Notes under the pieces: generated by a model
What the model was told of the DNA's origin: nothing
The model's input: the letters and a program-made list of their open reading frames with translations, nothing else
Databases searched by the model: none
Program-made: the position numbers and the translations under genes
Origin: Elusimicrobiota bacterium
Lineage (GTDB): Bacteria > Elusimicrobiota > Elusimicrobia > Elusimicrobiales > UBA9959
Direction: 5' to 3'
Length of the DNA stretch: 64,000 nucleotides
Assembly (NCBI GenBank): GCA_026388155.1
Contig: JAPLKI010000010.1
Location: 124,001 to 188,000, forward strand
Part shown: positions 49,166 through 56,992 of the stretch, piece after piece
How the letters are laid out: each line of letters opens with the position of its first letter
How positions within the stretch are numbered: the first letter of the stretch is position 1

Positions 49166-50614
49166 ATGGCTAAATTCAAGGTCAATTCGGAGGTGGTAAA
49201 GAAGAACGCGGCGCTGTGCAAAAAACGCAAGATCGTCATTCCCACTTTCGCCCAGATGAAAGACCCCGCCCGCATCCCCGACAAAATAAAACAAACCCTC
49301 AAACCCGTCGGCCTCTGGGACATAGATCCCGTCAACCTCTTCCGCATAACCTGGAAGAACGACACCAAGACCGGCCTCTTCGGCGGCGTAAACTACCTTG
49401 AAATCCCCAAAGAAATAACCGGCATAAAAGCCCGCGTTATTGGCCTGGTTGGGAAATATTTTCCCACCGGCGCCCACAAAGTAGGCGCGGCTTTCGGCTG
49501 CCTGGCGCCCCGTCTTGTCACCGGCGAATTCAACGCCGTTGACCAGAAAGCAGTGTGGCCCTCAACCGGCAACTACTGCCGCGGCGGCGCCTTCGATTCA
49601 GCCCTGCTTGGCACAACAGCCGTGGCCATACTGCCGGAAGGCATGTCCAAAGAGCGCTTTACCTGGCTTAAATCCATAGGCGCGGAAGTTATAGCGACGC
49701 CTGGCACCGAATCCAATGTAAAAGAAATATATGACAAATGCTGGGAAATAAAGAAGACCCGCAAAGACTGCGTTGTTTTCAACCAGTTCGAGGAATTCGG
49801 CAATCCCACCTGGCATTACCATGTAACCGGCTCGGCGCTGGAAGAGGCTTTCAACGCCATAAAAGGCCCGAAGAGCCGCCTGGCAGCTTTCACCTCGGCC
49901 ACAGGCTCCGCCGGCACCATAGGAGCGGGCGACTACCTCAAAAAGAAATTTCCCGGCATGACCATTACCGCCTCCGAAGCCCTGCAGTGCCCCACAATAC
50001 TTCAGAACGGCTTTGGCGAGCACCGGATAGAAGGCATAGGCGACAAGCATATCCCCTGGGTGCATAATGTGCGCAATACCGATGTGGTAACCGCCATAGA
50101 CGACGAGGCCTGCATGCGCCTGGTCCGGCTTTTCAACGACCCCGAGGGAAAAAAGGTCTTGGCGCAGTACGGCGTGAAAAAAGAAGTGCTGGAAAAACTT
50201 AACCTGCTGGGTATTTCGGGCGTGTCCAATATGCTGAGCGCCATCAAAACCGCCAAGTATTACGAACTCGGACCGGACGACGTGGTGCTTACTGTGTTCA
50301 CGGATTCCATGGAGCTTTACGGCTCCCGCCTGAAGGAACTGGAGGCGGAACACGGCAAGTACACCCGCGAAAACGCCCTGGTTGACTTTGAACGCCACCT
50401 GCTTGGCGCTTCCACCGATTATATGAAGGAGCTCACCTACACCGATCGCAAGGCCGTGCATAACCTTAAATACTTTACCTGGGTTGAACAGCAGGGCCGC
50501 ACTTCGGACGAACTGCGCCGTCTGTGGGACCCCGCTTTCTGGGACGAGACCTTCGCAAAGGTGGGTGAGTATGACAGGCTGATAGAAGAATTTAATAAAG
50601 AAGTGGGGCTATAA
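49166..50614 (+). CDS. PLP-dependent enzyme of the cysteine synthase / TrpB-like fold
   Basis: 482 residues. The PLP-binding Lys is in FPTGAHKVGAAFG (about residue 107), the Asn loop in STGNYCRGGAF, and the phosphate-binding Gly-rich loop in TSATGSAGTIGAGDYLK. These are fold-type II features. Longer than cysteine synthase (~310); it belongs to a group of ~480-residue proteins usually annotated only as PLP-dependent enzyme. The reaction is unknown; a beta-replacement or elimination on an amino acid is likely. Excellent Shine-Dalgarno CGGAGGAAC and an AT-rich promoter-like region (TATAAT, 49120-49125). Confidence 0.85.
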   Translation: MAKFKVNSEVVKKNAALCKKRKIVIPTFAQMKDPARIPDKIKQTLKPVGLWDIDPVNLFRITWKNDTKTGLFGGVNYLEIPKEITGIKARVIGLVGKYFPTGAHKVGAAFGCLAPRLVTGEFNAVDQKAVWPSTGNYCRGGAFDSALLGTTAVAILPEGMSKERFTWLKSIGAEVIATPGTESNVKEIYDKCWEIKKTRKDCVVFNQFEEFGNPTWHYHVTGSALEEAFNAIKGPKSRLAAFTSATGSAGTIGAGDYLKKKFPGMTITASEALQCPTILQNGFGEHRIEGIGDKHIPWVHNVRNTDVVTAIDDEACMRLVRLFNDPEGKKVLAQYGVKKEVLEKLNLLGISGVSNMLSAIKTAKYYELGPDDVVLTVFTDSMELYGSRLKELEAEHGKYTRENALVDFERHLLGASTDYMKELTYTDRKAVHNLKYFTWVEQQGRTSDELRRLWDPAFWDETFAKVGEYDRLIEEFNKEVGL

Positions 50615-50740
50615 CTGCCATAGGCCGTAAGCCATACGCCATATGTTTTAAAGGAATTCCTTAAAAGCTTATGGCCTAAGGCAGATGGCTTAAGGCGCGG
50701 CTGGAACAGCCGCAGCCTATAGCAAAGGCTGTACCATAAA
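50615..50740. repeat. Word hairpin (GCCATACGCCATATG family)
   Basis: Left words CTGCCATAGGCCGTAAGCCA and TACGCCATATG; apex TTAAAGGAATTCCTTAAAAG; right words CTTATGGCCTAAGGCAGATG and GCTTAAGGC. A second small set follows: GCGGCTGGAACAGCCGC, then GCCTATAGC. Confidence 0.85.
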
Positions 50741-50743
50741 CGC

Positions 50744-51382
50744 ATGTCCACCAAAGGCTTGATTAATATTGAATGTCCGCATTGTGGGGAGCGCTTTGAC
50801 GCTGATTTCTGGACCGTTGTCAGGGGCGACATTGACGCGGAAGTAAAAGACCTGATCATAAGCGGGGAATTCGACCTGCTGGCATGCCCCAAGTGCGCCA
50901 CCGTGTTTTCCCACGAAGAGCCGTTTTTGTATCTTGACCCGCGTTTTGAACTGCTGGTTTTCGTGATGCCTGAAAACTATCTTCCGGAAAAAGAAAAATG
51001 GCTGGCTAAAATGAAGGAAGACTACGCGGCGCTTGGTTCCGCCGGCCTCGGCGGGTTTTTGGCGGGTATCAAGCCGGAATATTTTTTCGGGGTTGGGGAG
51101 TTGTGCGCCAAACTTGCCCGTGACCGTGATATGGAAGAAGAAAGCGAAGTTCTTGCCTGCCTCGCCGGGGAAAATAATTTTAAAACGGTCAAGGTTAAAG
51201 CCGGCGAAGCCAGGCTCAGGGACCTGCCGTTTTGCCTGCCATATTCGGGGCCGGGCCCTCTTAGAGGAGGGGCGCTTTCAGCCGTAAAAAAACTGCTCTC
51301 CGTGAACGACGCCTTACCCCGCCTGAAAAACCTCCTCAATGAGCTGGAGGCCCTTAGTGCGGAAGAAATACCTTTTATTTAA
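50744..51382 (+). CDS. CpXC-domain protein
   Basis: 212 residues. Two CPxC knuckles (IECPHCGERFD near residue 10 and LACPKCATVFSH near 48) form the zinc-binding CpXC domain (~1-90). FLYLDPRFELLVFVMPENY is also typical. The C-terminal half is helical and acidic. Family function is unknown. It precedes cca by eight bases on the same strand, so they are co-transcribed. Upstream AAAGG is 14 bases from the ATG, a poor Shine-Dalgarno. Confidence 0.85.
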   Translation: MSTKGLINIECPHCGERFDADFWTVVRGDIDAEVKDLIISGEFDLLACPKCATVFSHEEPFLYLDPRFELLVFVMPENYLPEKEKWLAKMKEDYAALGSAGLGGFLAGIKPEYFFGVGELCAKLARDRDMEEESEVLACLAGENNFKTVKVKAGEARLRDLPFCLPYSGPGPLRGGALSAVKKLLSVNDALPRLKNLLNELEALSAEEIPFI

Positions 51383-51390
51383 AAAATTAA

Positions 51391-52299
51391 ATGAAAATAG
51401 AGCCTTTGAACGATTTAACTCTCCTGCGTGAAACGGGGGAGGCGGCGCGGCGCCTCGGCTTTGAGCTTTACGCCGTGGGCGGTTGCGCGCGCGACTGGCT
51501 GTTGGGTTTTAAAAGCGCGGACATAGATTTTCTTTGCGGCGCGGATCCGAAGGATCTGGTATCAGAGCTTGCCGCGAGGTGGCAGGCCCCGCGCTTTGGC
51601 CCTTTCGGAAAAAGTGCGGGGCAGGCAGGTGGCGGGGTCACACGCTTCGAACGGTTTTTAACCACCAGACTGTTTTTAGCCGACGGCAGGCGGTTTGATT
51701 TCGCGGTTTTCAGGAAAGAGTCCTACGCTAAACCGGCGTCCCTGCCCGTGGTGTCGCCTGCGGCTTCGGCCTCTGAAGACTTAATACGGCGCGATTTTAC
51801 CTGTAATGCGCTCGCGGTTTCGCTGTTCCCTGTCTCATTCGGCGAGCTTCTTGACCCCTGCGGAGGTTTTAATGACATTCAGCAGGGGGTGTTAAGGGTT
51901 TTGCATGAGCGGAGTTTTTTAGATGACCCGACCCGCCTTTACCGTGCGGCGCGCTTCGCGGGCCGTTTTGGCTGGAAGCTTGAAACAAAAACCTGCCGGC
52001 TGGCCGTTGAGGCCGTAAATGCCGGTTTGCCGGCCCTGCTCTCGCGCGAGCGCCTGCGCAACGAGCTTCTGAAACTGCTTTCCGAGAAAAATCCGCTGCC
52101 GGCCTTTGAACTCTTAAAAGAGCTGGACGCGCTTAAGTTTTTCCACGAAAAATTTGTTTTCAGCCCTGAGGTTTCGGCGGTTTCGGGGTTGGCCGCGCGG
52201 CTCTCCGTTTTGGCCCGGTTGATGGGCAGTGCCGGGGGGGATTTTATAAAAAGTCTGAAGCTCACAAGAGCCATGGTCAGGGAAATAAGAGAAGGATGA
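51391..52299 (+). CDS. cca: CCA tRNA nucleotidyltransferase (class II, short)
   Basis: 302 residues, which covers the head and neck domains but lacks most body/tail helices of 400-residue enzymes. AVGGCARDWLLG (G-G motif), SADIDFLCG (catalytic DxD), RRDFTCNALAVSL, and GGFNDIQQGVLRVLHERSFLDDPTRLYRAARFAGRFG (motifs C-D) are visible. Adds CCA to tRNA 3' ends, needed here since tRNA-Gln does not encode CCA. The loop between the DxD motif and RRDFTCNA includes the in-frame hairpin-repeat sequence at 51586-51622 (residues QAPRFGPFGKSAGQ). It could be an A-adding enzyme or polymerase relative. Confidence 0.88.
   Translation: MKIEPLNDLTLLRETGEAARRLGFELYAVGGCARDWLLGFKSADIDFLCGADPKDLVSELAARWQAPRFGPFGKSAGQAGGGVTRFERFLTTRLFLADGRRFDFAVFRKESYAKPASLPVVSPAASASEDLIRRDFTCNALAVSLFPVSFGELLDPCGGFNDIQQGVLRVLHERSFLDDPTRLYRAARFAGRFGWKLETKTCRLAVEAVNAGLPALLSRERLRNELLKLLSEKNPLPAFELLKELDALKFFHEKFVFSPEVSAVSGLAARLSVLARLMGSAGGDFIKSLKLTRAMVREIREG
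51586..51622 (+). repeat. CCGC-CTTTTGG hairpin inside cca (copy 3)
   Basis: GCCCCGCGCTTT (51586-51597) pairs with AAAGTGCGGGGC (51611-51622). Nearly the same sequence is intergenic at 48931-48965. In cca it encodes APRFGPFGKSAGQ without breaking the frame. Confidence 0.7.
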
Positions 52300-52430
52300 A
52301 GCAATAAGCCGGAAGCGGGAATATCGAAAAGCAGGCAATGGTCAGTTGCCGGGAAAAAAGAAGCCGGATTTCCTCTGTCAAGCCTGCGCGAGCCGCAAAC
52401 GCCCCACGGTTATCCTGAAAAATGCGGTTG

Positions 52431-52469
52431 GCCGGACTTTCTCATGTGAAAGCCGGCAATTTTTTTTTA
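52431..52469 (+). terminator. Intrinsic terminator after cca
   Basis: GCCGGACTTTC-TCAT-GTGAAAGCCGGC followed by AATTTTTTTT. Ends the CpXC-cca unit before the convergent kinase gene. The rest of the 52300-52516 spacer is unassigned. Confidence 0.85.
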
Positions 52470-52516
52470 TTCCTTTGTATATAGCAGGTGCGTCGGGAGG
52501 CCGGCGGATTATTCGG

Positions 52517-55255
52517 TTATGCGGACTGCTTTTTTTCCGGACGTATTTTCGGGTTTCTGGCGTATTTTTGCAGCTTGGCGGTTATTTTAGCGGCTCTTTG
52601 AACACCTTTTATTATCATGGCTATCTCGGGTTTTATCGGGTTTTTTGTGTCTAGATCCTCGTCTATAAGGGTGGCGTAGCCATTTATAGCCGCCAGCGCG
52701 TTATTGAAATCATGGGCTATGGGCCTGGTTTCCCGGCTTACCGCCTCGCGGGCCCTGGTAAGCGCAAGTTCAGACTCCATTTTTTTAATTTTTGTAATAT
52801 CGCGGACTACGCCCAATACGCCGGTTATTTCGCCATGTGCGTTGCGCAGGGGCGTTTTTATCCCATTGAGGTAATACTTGCCGGAGGGCATTGTTATTTC
52901 CTTATTATAAACAAGGGTTTTTCCGGTGCGAAACACTTCAGCGTCCTCTTTAAACACTTTGTCCGCTATGTCGGGGGGGAAAATATCGGCGTCGGTTTTA
53001 CCCGGCATTTCCTCAGGCGTTAAGAGAAAAATATCGGCGCAGGCCTTGTTCGCCGTAATATACACTCCGTCAATATCCTTTATGAAAATGATGTCTTTTG
53101 CGGTGTCAAATATTCTGCGCATCAGCTCTTCATTTTCCTTTAAGATGTTTTCCAGCCGCCTGCGCTCGGTGATGTCGCGGCACAACGACACTATCCTCAG
53201 AGACTCGCCCGCGCCTTCCACGGTCGCGTTGACCTCCACCGTCGTTATACGTCCGTCTGGGCCGGAGTAGTCTAGCAGCAGGTTGCGGGCGCATCCGCTC
53301 CGTGCGCATTCGGCGACCGCTTCCGCGTTCTTTTCCCGCTCGTAAGGCGCTGTCCACTCCAGCACGCTTTTGCCGAGGATCTCGCTGAGCTGGCGGCGTC
53401 CCGTAAGGCGGACGTATTCCTGATTCGCGTCCACTACCCTGCCTTCGCGGTCAAGGATCAGGAACCCCGTGTCGGTCGTCTCCACGATGGAGCGATACTT
53501 GTTTTCGCTGGCTCTCAGCGCCTCTTCCATGTGCTTGCGCCTGGTAATATCCCTGTCTATGCCTCTGTAACCGGTAAGCTCGCCCTTTTCGTTTAAAATC
53601 GGATTTCCGTTCGTTTCCACTACTATCAGGCGGCCGTCCTTGTGGCGGTTGATATTTTCCAGGTTCCGGAACGGCGCTTTCCGGATGAGATAGCTTTTGA
53701 AAACAGCGCCCACCCGCTTTGCCTCTTCAGGCGGCATAAGATCGAACGGTTTTTTACCGATCAACTCGGAGGCTTCGTAACCGAGAAGTTCTTTTATCCT
53801 GGGGCTGGCGTAAGTATAGACGCCGTTTGCGTCCACTTCCCATATCCAGTCGGGAGTGGTTTCCGTCAGGTCCCTGAACTTTTGCTCGGACAGCTTTAAG
53901 GCGTTCTCTATACGCCGGCGTTCGGTTATGTCTTCAAATATGCCCTGGATCACTTTCCTTCCGCCGACCCTTGTTACAGCGGCATTTATCAGCACGGGGA
54001 CAGGGGTTCCGTCTTTCCTGACAATTACCGCCTCGGAAAAGTTTACTGCCCCGTGTTTAACATGATCTTGAAAATGCTTTTTATAATGTTTCGCTTCGTC
54101 CGGCGGATGCAGTTTAAGCCGGTCCATGCCTATAAGTTCTCTTTTCGTTCTGCCAAACAGGCGTTCGGCCTGTCTGTTCGCGTCCAGCAGCGTTCCGGTG
54201 CCGGCATCCGCGAGCAGGATAGCGGCATTCGCGTTTTCAAAAAGCGTTCTGTATTTTTCCTCGTTTTCCTTTATCCGGTTTTCCAGGCGTATGTGTTCGG
54301 TGACATCTCTTGCAACGCAGGAGATCATGAACGGTTTGCCGTTTTTTATTATTACGCCGCTTTTCTGTTCCACGTAAAAATAAGAACCGTCCTTTTTCTT
54401 TATCCTGTAAGGGAGGATGGGGAGGGTATGGCCGGTCTTCAGAGCGTTGGCAAGAGCCCGTTTGAGTAAATCTCTGTCGTCAGGATGCGCGAATTCCAGC
54501 ACATGGCGGCCCGTTATTTCGTCCGGTGAGTAGCCGTATTTTCCGGCCTGCCGGCTCATATAGGTTACAATCCCTGCAGTATTTACTGTGTAGATTATGT
54601 CCCTGGAGGAATCTATTATGGCGCTCTGTTTCTCCGCGCTTTCCTTGAATTTGTCTTCGGCGAATTTGCGTTGTATTATTATGGCGTAAACACGGGAGAG
54701 CTTGTTTACCGCGGCAAGGTCGGAAGCCGTGTAGTCGCGTCCGCTGTTGGCAAGGGCTATCATTCCGGTCAGCTTTTTGTTGAAAACAGCCGGCGCGGCC
54801 AGAAATTTTTCTATTTTTATGTGCCCTTTCGGCACGCCGCTTGAACGCGGGTCGGCGGGGGCGTTATTGGTAAGGATAGGCCTTTTATGCTGAAGCACCC
54901 AGCCCCATAATCCGTTGAATTTTTTAAAGATAATGGATTTGTTCTTAACGCGGCATTTCTTCCAGATATCGCGCGTCAGGGTGGTGGAAACCATCCACCC
55001 GGTAGCGGGGTCTATGTACGCGGCAAAACCGTATCGGCTGCCGGTAATAAGCTTGGCTTCTTTCAGCACTTTGTCCGATAGAGCTTCTATGGAAAGGGTG
55101 GCGGAGGAAAGATAGGCGTTTTCTATTGCCGTGACCGCTTTGTTCAGCGTTTTTGTTGCAACAATATCGCTGTGCCAACGCGCAAGGCGGTCCCCTTGAG
55201 CAACAGCGATACCAAGCGGTTTTTTTACCCTGCGTTTTGCACGGTCTGTTTTCAT
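52517..55255 (-). CDS. GAF and multi-PAS sensor protein with DHp but no ATPase domain
   Basis: 912 residues, no transmembrane segment. A GAF domain (~50-205: LITGSRYGFAAYID, GLWGWVLQHKRPILTN) is followed by about five PAS/PAC units (roughly 215-335, 340-455, 460-580, 585-705, 715-830), each ending in a DITxRRxxE-type PAC tail. The C-terminus (~845-905) has a histidine-kinase DHp helix with the phospho-acceptor in IAHDFNNALAAINGYATLI. The frame stops there at KKQSA: the N, G1, F and G2 boxes of the ATPase domain are absent. No continuation is found in other frames before 52300. The paired response regulator lies upstream on the same strand. Confidence 0.88.
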   Translation of the reverse strand: MKTDRAKRRVKKPLGIAVAQGDRLARWHSDIVATKTLNKAVTAIENAYLSSATLSIEALSDKVLKEAKLITGSRYGFAAYIDPATGWMVSTTLTRDIWKKCRVKNKSIIFKKFNGLWGWVLQHKRPILTNNAPADPRSSGVPKGHIKIEKFLAAPAVFNKKLTGMIALANSGRDYTASDLAAVNKLSRVYAIIIQRKFAEDKFKESAEKQSAIIDSSRDIIYTVNTAGIVTYMSRQAGKYGYSPDEITGRHVLEFAHPDDRDLLKRALANALKTGHTLPILPYRIKKKDGSYFYVEQKSGVIIKNGKPFMISCVARDVTEHIRLENRIKENEEKYRTLFENANAAILLADAGTGTLLDANRQAERLFGRTKRELIGMDRLKLHPPDEAKHYKKHFQDHVKHGAVNFSEAVIVRKDGTPVPVLINAAVTRVGGRKVIQGIFEDITERRRIENALKLSEQKFRDLTETTPDWIWEVDANGVYTYASPRIKELLGYEASELIGKKPFDLMPPEEAKRVGAVFKSYLIRKAPFRNLENINRHKDGRLIVVETNGNPILNEKGELTGYRGIDRDITRRKHMEEALRASENKYRSIVETTDTGFLILDREGRVVDANQEYVRLTGRRQLSEILGKSVLEWTAPYEREKNAEAVAECARSGCARNLLLDYSGPDGRITTVEVNATVEGAGESLRIVSLCRDITERRRLENILKENEELMRRIFDTAKDIIFIKDIDGVYITANKACADIFLLTPEEMPGKTDADIFPPDIADKVFKEDAEVFRTGKTLVYNKEITMPSGKYYLNGIKTPLRNAHGEITGVLGVVRDITKIKKMESELALTRAREAVSRETRPIAHDFNNALAAINGYATLIDEDLDTKNPIKPEIAMIIKGVQRAAKITAKLQKYARNPKIRPEKKQSA

Positions 55256-55310
55256 TTTGCCCGGACCTGACCCGTAACCATTATATAAAAAAATATAGCG
55301 CTGTCTATCC

Positions 55311-55338
55311 TGAATTCTTCAGTCGAAGAATTACCCTT
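55311..55338. repeat. Small palindrome, GAATTCTTCAGTTGA family (copy 2)
   Basis: TGAATTCTTCAGTCGAAGAA followed by TTACCC. Imperfect palindrome centred on CAGTCG, located between the response regulator and the PAS kinase. The rest of the 55256-55592 spacer holds no recognised gene. Confidence 0.65.
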
Positions 55339-55512
55339 CGCAGTGCTCAGGGGCCGCTTCGCGGCGGATACGCCCTCGGTCGTCCGATGGCCATAGGCCT
55401 TTATACGGCACCTACGCAGGTATTGCACTTTTTTGTTCACCTGCTTCACTATGGAAACTGGCTTAAATTGCAGGATTCGGGCTATATCTTTCACCGCCAG
55501 CGGGGTGAAAAG

Positions 55513-55580
55513 TATGAAGTATGAAGCGGGAGGGTGGAAAATCTTTAACTTGTGACCTGCAACCTGTGACCTGTCACCTG
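55513..55580. repeat. Half word-element (GTGACCTGCAACCT)
   Basis: TATGAAGTATGAAG words on the left, GGTGGAAAATC in the centre, and TGTGACCTGCAACCTGTGAC with CTGTCACCTG on the right. The two sides do not pair with each other. Confidence 0.55.
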
Positions 55581-55592
55581 CCCCTTTGGGGC

Positions 55593-56294
55593 TTACTCAA
55601 ACTTATACCCGTGTCCGGCAACCGCCTTTATGCGTTTGCCGAACAGGCCGAGTTTTTTGCGCAGGTTGGAAATGTGAACTTCCACTGTGTGCGGGTCGTT
55701 ATAATCGGCAAGGTCGTGTCCCCAGACCGTTTCCAGCAGGACGTTAAAAGTAAGAACCTTGCATTCTTTCGAAACAAGTGAAACCAGAATGTCAAACTCT
55801 TTGGAGGTCAGCTTTAAAGCCCTGCCTTTGAGCTTAGCCGAACGTCCTTCAATGTCTATTTCAAGCCCGGCTTTTTTTATTTTTGCCGCTTTGACGGGAT
55901 TTTTTCTAACCCTGCGCAAAAGAGCCTTTGCCTTGGCCAGCAGCACCTGGTAAGAAAAAGGCTTGGTAACATAGTCATCGGCCCCAAGGCCGTAGCCCGA
56001 GACCTGGTCCAGGTCCGAGATCTTTTTGCCCGACATTATAATTACAGGAATGTTGGCCAGAGCCTGCGAGTCTTTGATCTTTTTGCAGAGGGCGAACCCG
56101 TCCATGAGCGGCATTTCAACATCTGTGATCACAAGGTCCGGCCTTTTTGCGAGAGCGGTCTTAAATCCCTCCGCTCCGTTTTTGGCGGTGAGTACGGCAA
56201 AACCGCGTCCGCCCAGATAGCGGACAAGTATTTCCGACAGTTCCTTGTCGTCATCAACAATTAGAGCGGTTTTTTGGGGAGTCGTTTCTTTCAT
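55593..56294 (-). CDS. OmpR/PhoB-family response regulator
   Basis: 233 residues. Receiver domain 1-~125: ALIVDDDKELSEIL (acidic pair), DLVITDVEMPLMDG with the phospho-accepting Asp, IPVIIMSGKK and ADDYVTKPFSYQVL (Lys). Winged-helix C-terminal domain ~140-233: LTSKEFDILVSLV, VLLETVWG and HTVEVHISNLRKKLG, ending HGYKFE. Such regulators usually bind direct repeats at 10-11 bp spacing; a four-fold 11-bp array lies 530 bp upstream (56842-56880). Followed 337 bp later by the PAS kinase-like gene. Confidence 0.93.
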   Translation of the reverse strand: MKETTPQKTALIVDDDKELSEILVRYLGGRGFAVLTAKNGAEGFKTALAKRPDLVITDVEMPLMDGFALCKKIKDSQALANIPVIIMSGKKISDLDQVSGYGLGADDYVTKPFSYQVLLAKAKALLRRVRKNPVKAAKIKKAGLEIDIEGRSAKLKGRALKLTSKEFDILVSLVSKECKVLTFNVLLETVWGHDLADYNDPHTVEVHISNLRKKLGLFGKRIKAVAGHGYKFE

Positions 56295-56313
56295 GGTCAG
56301 ATTATATTATTTT

Positions 56314-56585
56314 AGGGGCTGCTGAAAAAGTCAGCAGCCCCTTGATTGTTGTGATACTGGAACGATTACGGAGATAATCCCGCCACCCGCTTCCCCCGCT
56401 CTTTTGGTTCGGAGGCTATCGTTTATGAACATAATTCCGATAATAACCCGTTGCTTTGCCCCAAAAGGGCGGGGCCTTCGGCAAGTAAGCAGGTGATGGG
56501 TTGGAGGGCGCTTTCGGTCCCGAACCGCGGGGCGGGATAAGACTCTGACGAAAATCGCTGTAATCTCTCTTTTATCGCTGCGATC
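56314..56585. repeat. Composite nested repeat (GGGGCTGCTGA hairpin, GATTACGGAGAT words, inserted CCGC element)
   Basis: AGGGGCTGCTGA...TCAGCAGCCCCT hairpin (56314-56342) is followed by GATTACGGAGATAATCCC. An inserted element then runs to about 56540; it contains CCCGCTCTTTTGG...CCCCAAAAGGGCGGGGCC (56395-56476) and is bounded by ATCCCGCC and GGCGGGAT. After it the word arm resumes with ATCGCTGTAATCTCTCTTTT and ATCGCTG. The uninterrupted form is at 30294-30405. Confidence 0.7.
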
Positions 56586-56820
56586 TCCCCCCAAAAAAAT
56601 CGCCCCGCCGGAAATTGTCATGTTGAGCAGTCTGTTGTCTTACTCGAAGTTCAGTCTGATGTTTATCCGGCGGGGCTAAAATAGACCAGCGCTGCAGAAG
56701 CTAAGCATACGGTCGTTAAAGACCTTTTGCTTTGGGGGTTTGGGTTAGGGGGGCGCTTCGTACAGCGCTGGAGATCTTTTAAATTTTAAAGAGCGATGCT
56801 TCTTACTTCTTTCATCCTGC
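56585..56820 (-). ncRNA. Candidate structured small RNA
   Basis: Read on the minus strand: a stem CCAGCGCTG/CAGCGCTGG (56771-56763 with 56694-56686) encloses about 68 nt. A long hairpin with perfect base stem GCCCCGCCGGA/TCCGGCGGGGC (56676-56602) follows, then GATTTTTTT, an intrinsic-terminator arrangement. A TATACT -10 lies just upstream of the predicted 5' end near 56820. No protein is encoded. It is not tmRNA, SRP RNA or an obvious 6S RNA. The family is unknown. Confidence 0.45.
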
Positions 56821-56826
56821 ATATAA

Positions 56827-56880
56827 AGTATAACACACAGCGTTCAAGAATCGCTCAAGTCCGGCTCAAATTATGCTCAA
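56827..56880 (-). promoter_or_regulatory. Four TTGAGC boxes at 11-bp spacing plus -10
   Basis: On the minus strand TTGAGC-N5-TTGAGC-N5-TTGAGC-N5-TTGAAC (starting at 56880, 56869, 56858, 56847), then nine bases and TATACT (56832-56827). Exact helical phasing and the place of the last box where a -35 should be are typical of PhoB/OmpR-type activator sites. Confidence 0.6.
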
Positions 56881-56927
56881 GCGATAGGGATTCCTTTTTT
56901 GGACATGCTATGTAAGCGGCTGCAGCG

Positions 56928-56963
56928 TTAACCCGAATTCTTCAGTTGAGGAATTAGGGTTAA
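56928..56963. repeat. Small palindrome, GAATTCTTCAGTTGA family (copy 3)
   Basis: Arms TTAACCCGAATTCTTCA and TGAGGAATTAGGGTTAA around a short GT loop. Longest and best-formed copy of the family (others at 16734 and 55311). Confidence 0.75.
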
Positions 56964-56970
56964 TTGCCGT

Positions 56971-56992
56971 TTGCTATTCGCTATTCGCTTCA
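56971..56992. repeat. Single arm of the GCGAATAGC word family
   Basis: TTGCTATTCGCTATTCGC only; no complementary left arm is present, its place being taken by the palindrome at 56928. Upstream of recG. Confidence 0.6.

Noticed and set aside
3164-50740. CRISPR arrays from the many repeats
   Set aside because: Repeats are hairpins of degenerate words in separate spacers, without uniform repeat-spacer periodicity or cas genes.
52300-52516. Possible continuation of the PAS kinase into an ATPase domain by frameshift
   Set aside because: No N, G1 or G2 box is readable in any minus-strand frame; the region contains a terminator for cca and short unassigned DNA.
56585-56820. tmRNA, SRP RNA or 6S RNA
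   Set aside because: No tag-peptide reading frame or tRNA-like ends, no SRP apical loop, and no single long 6S-type rod with central bubble.
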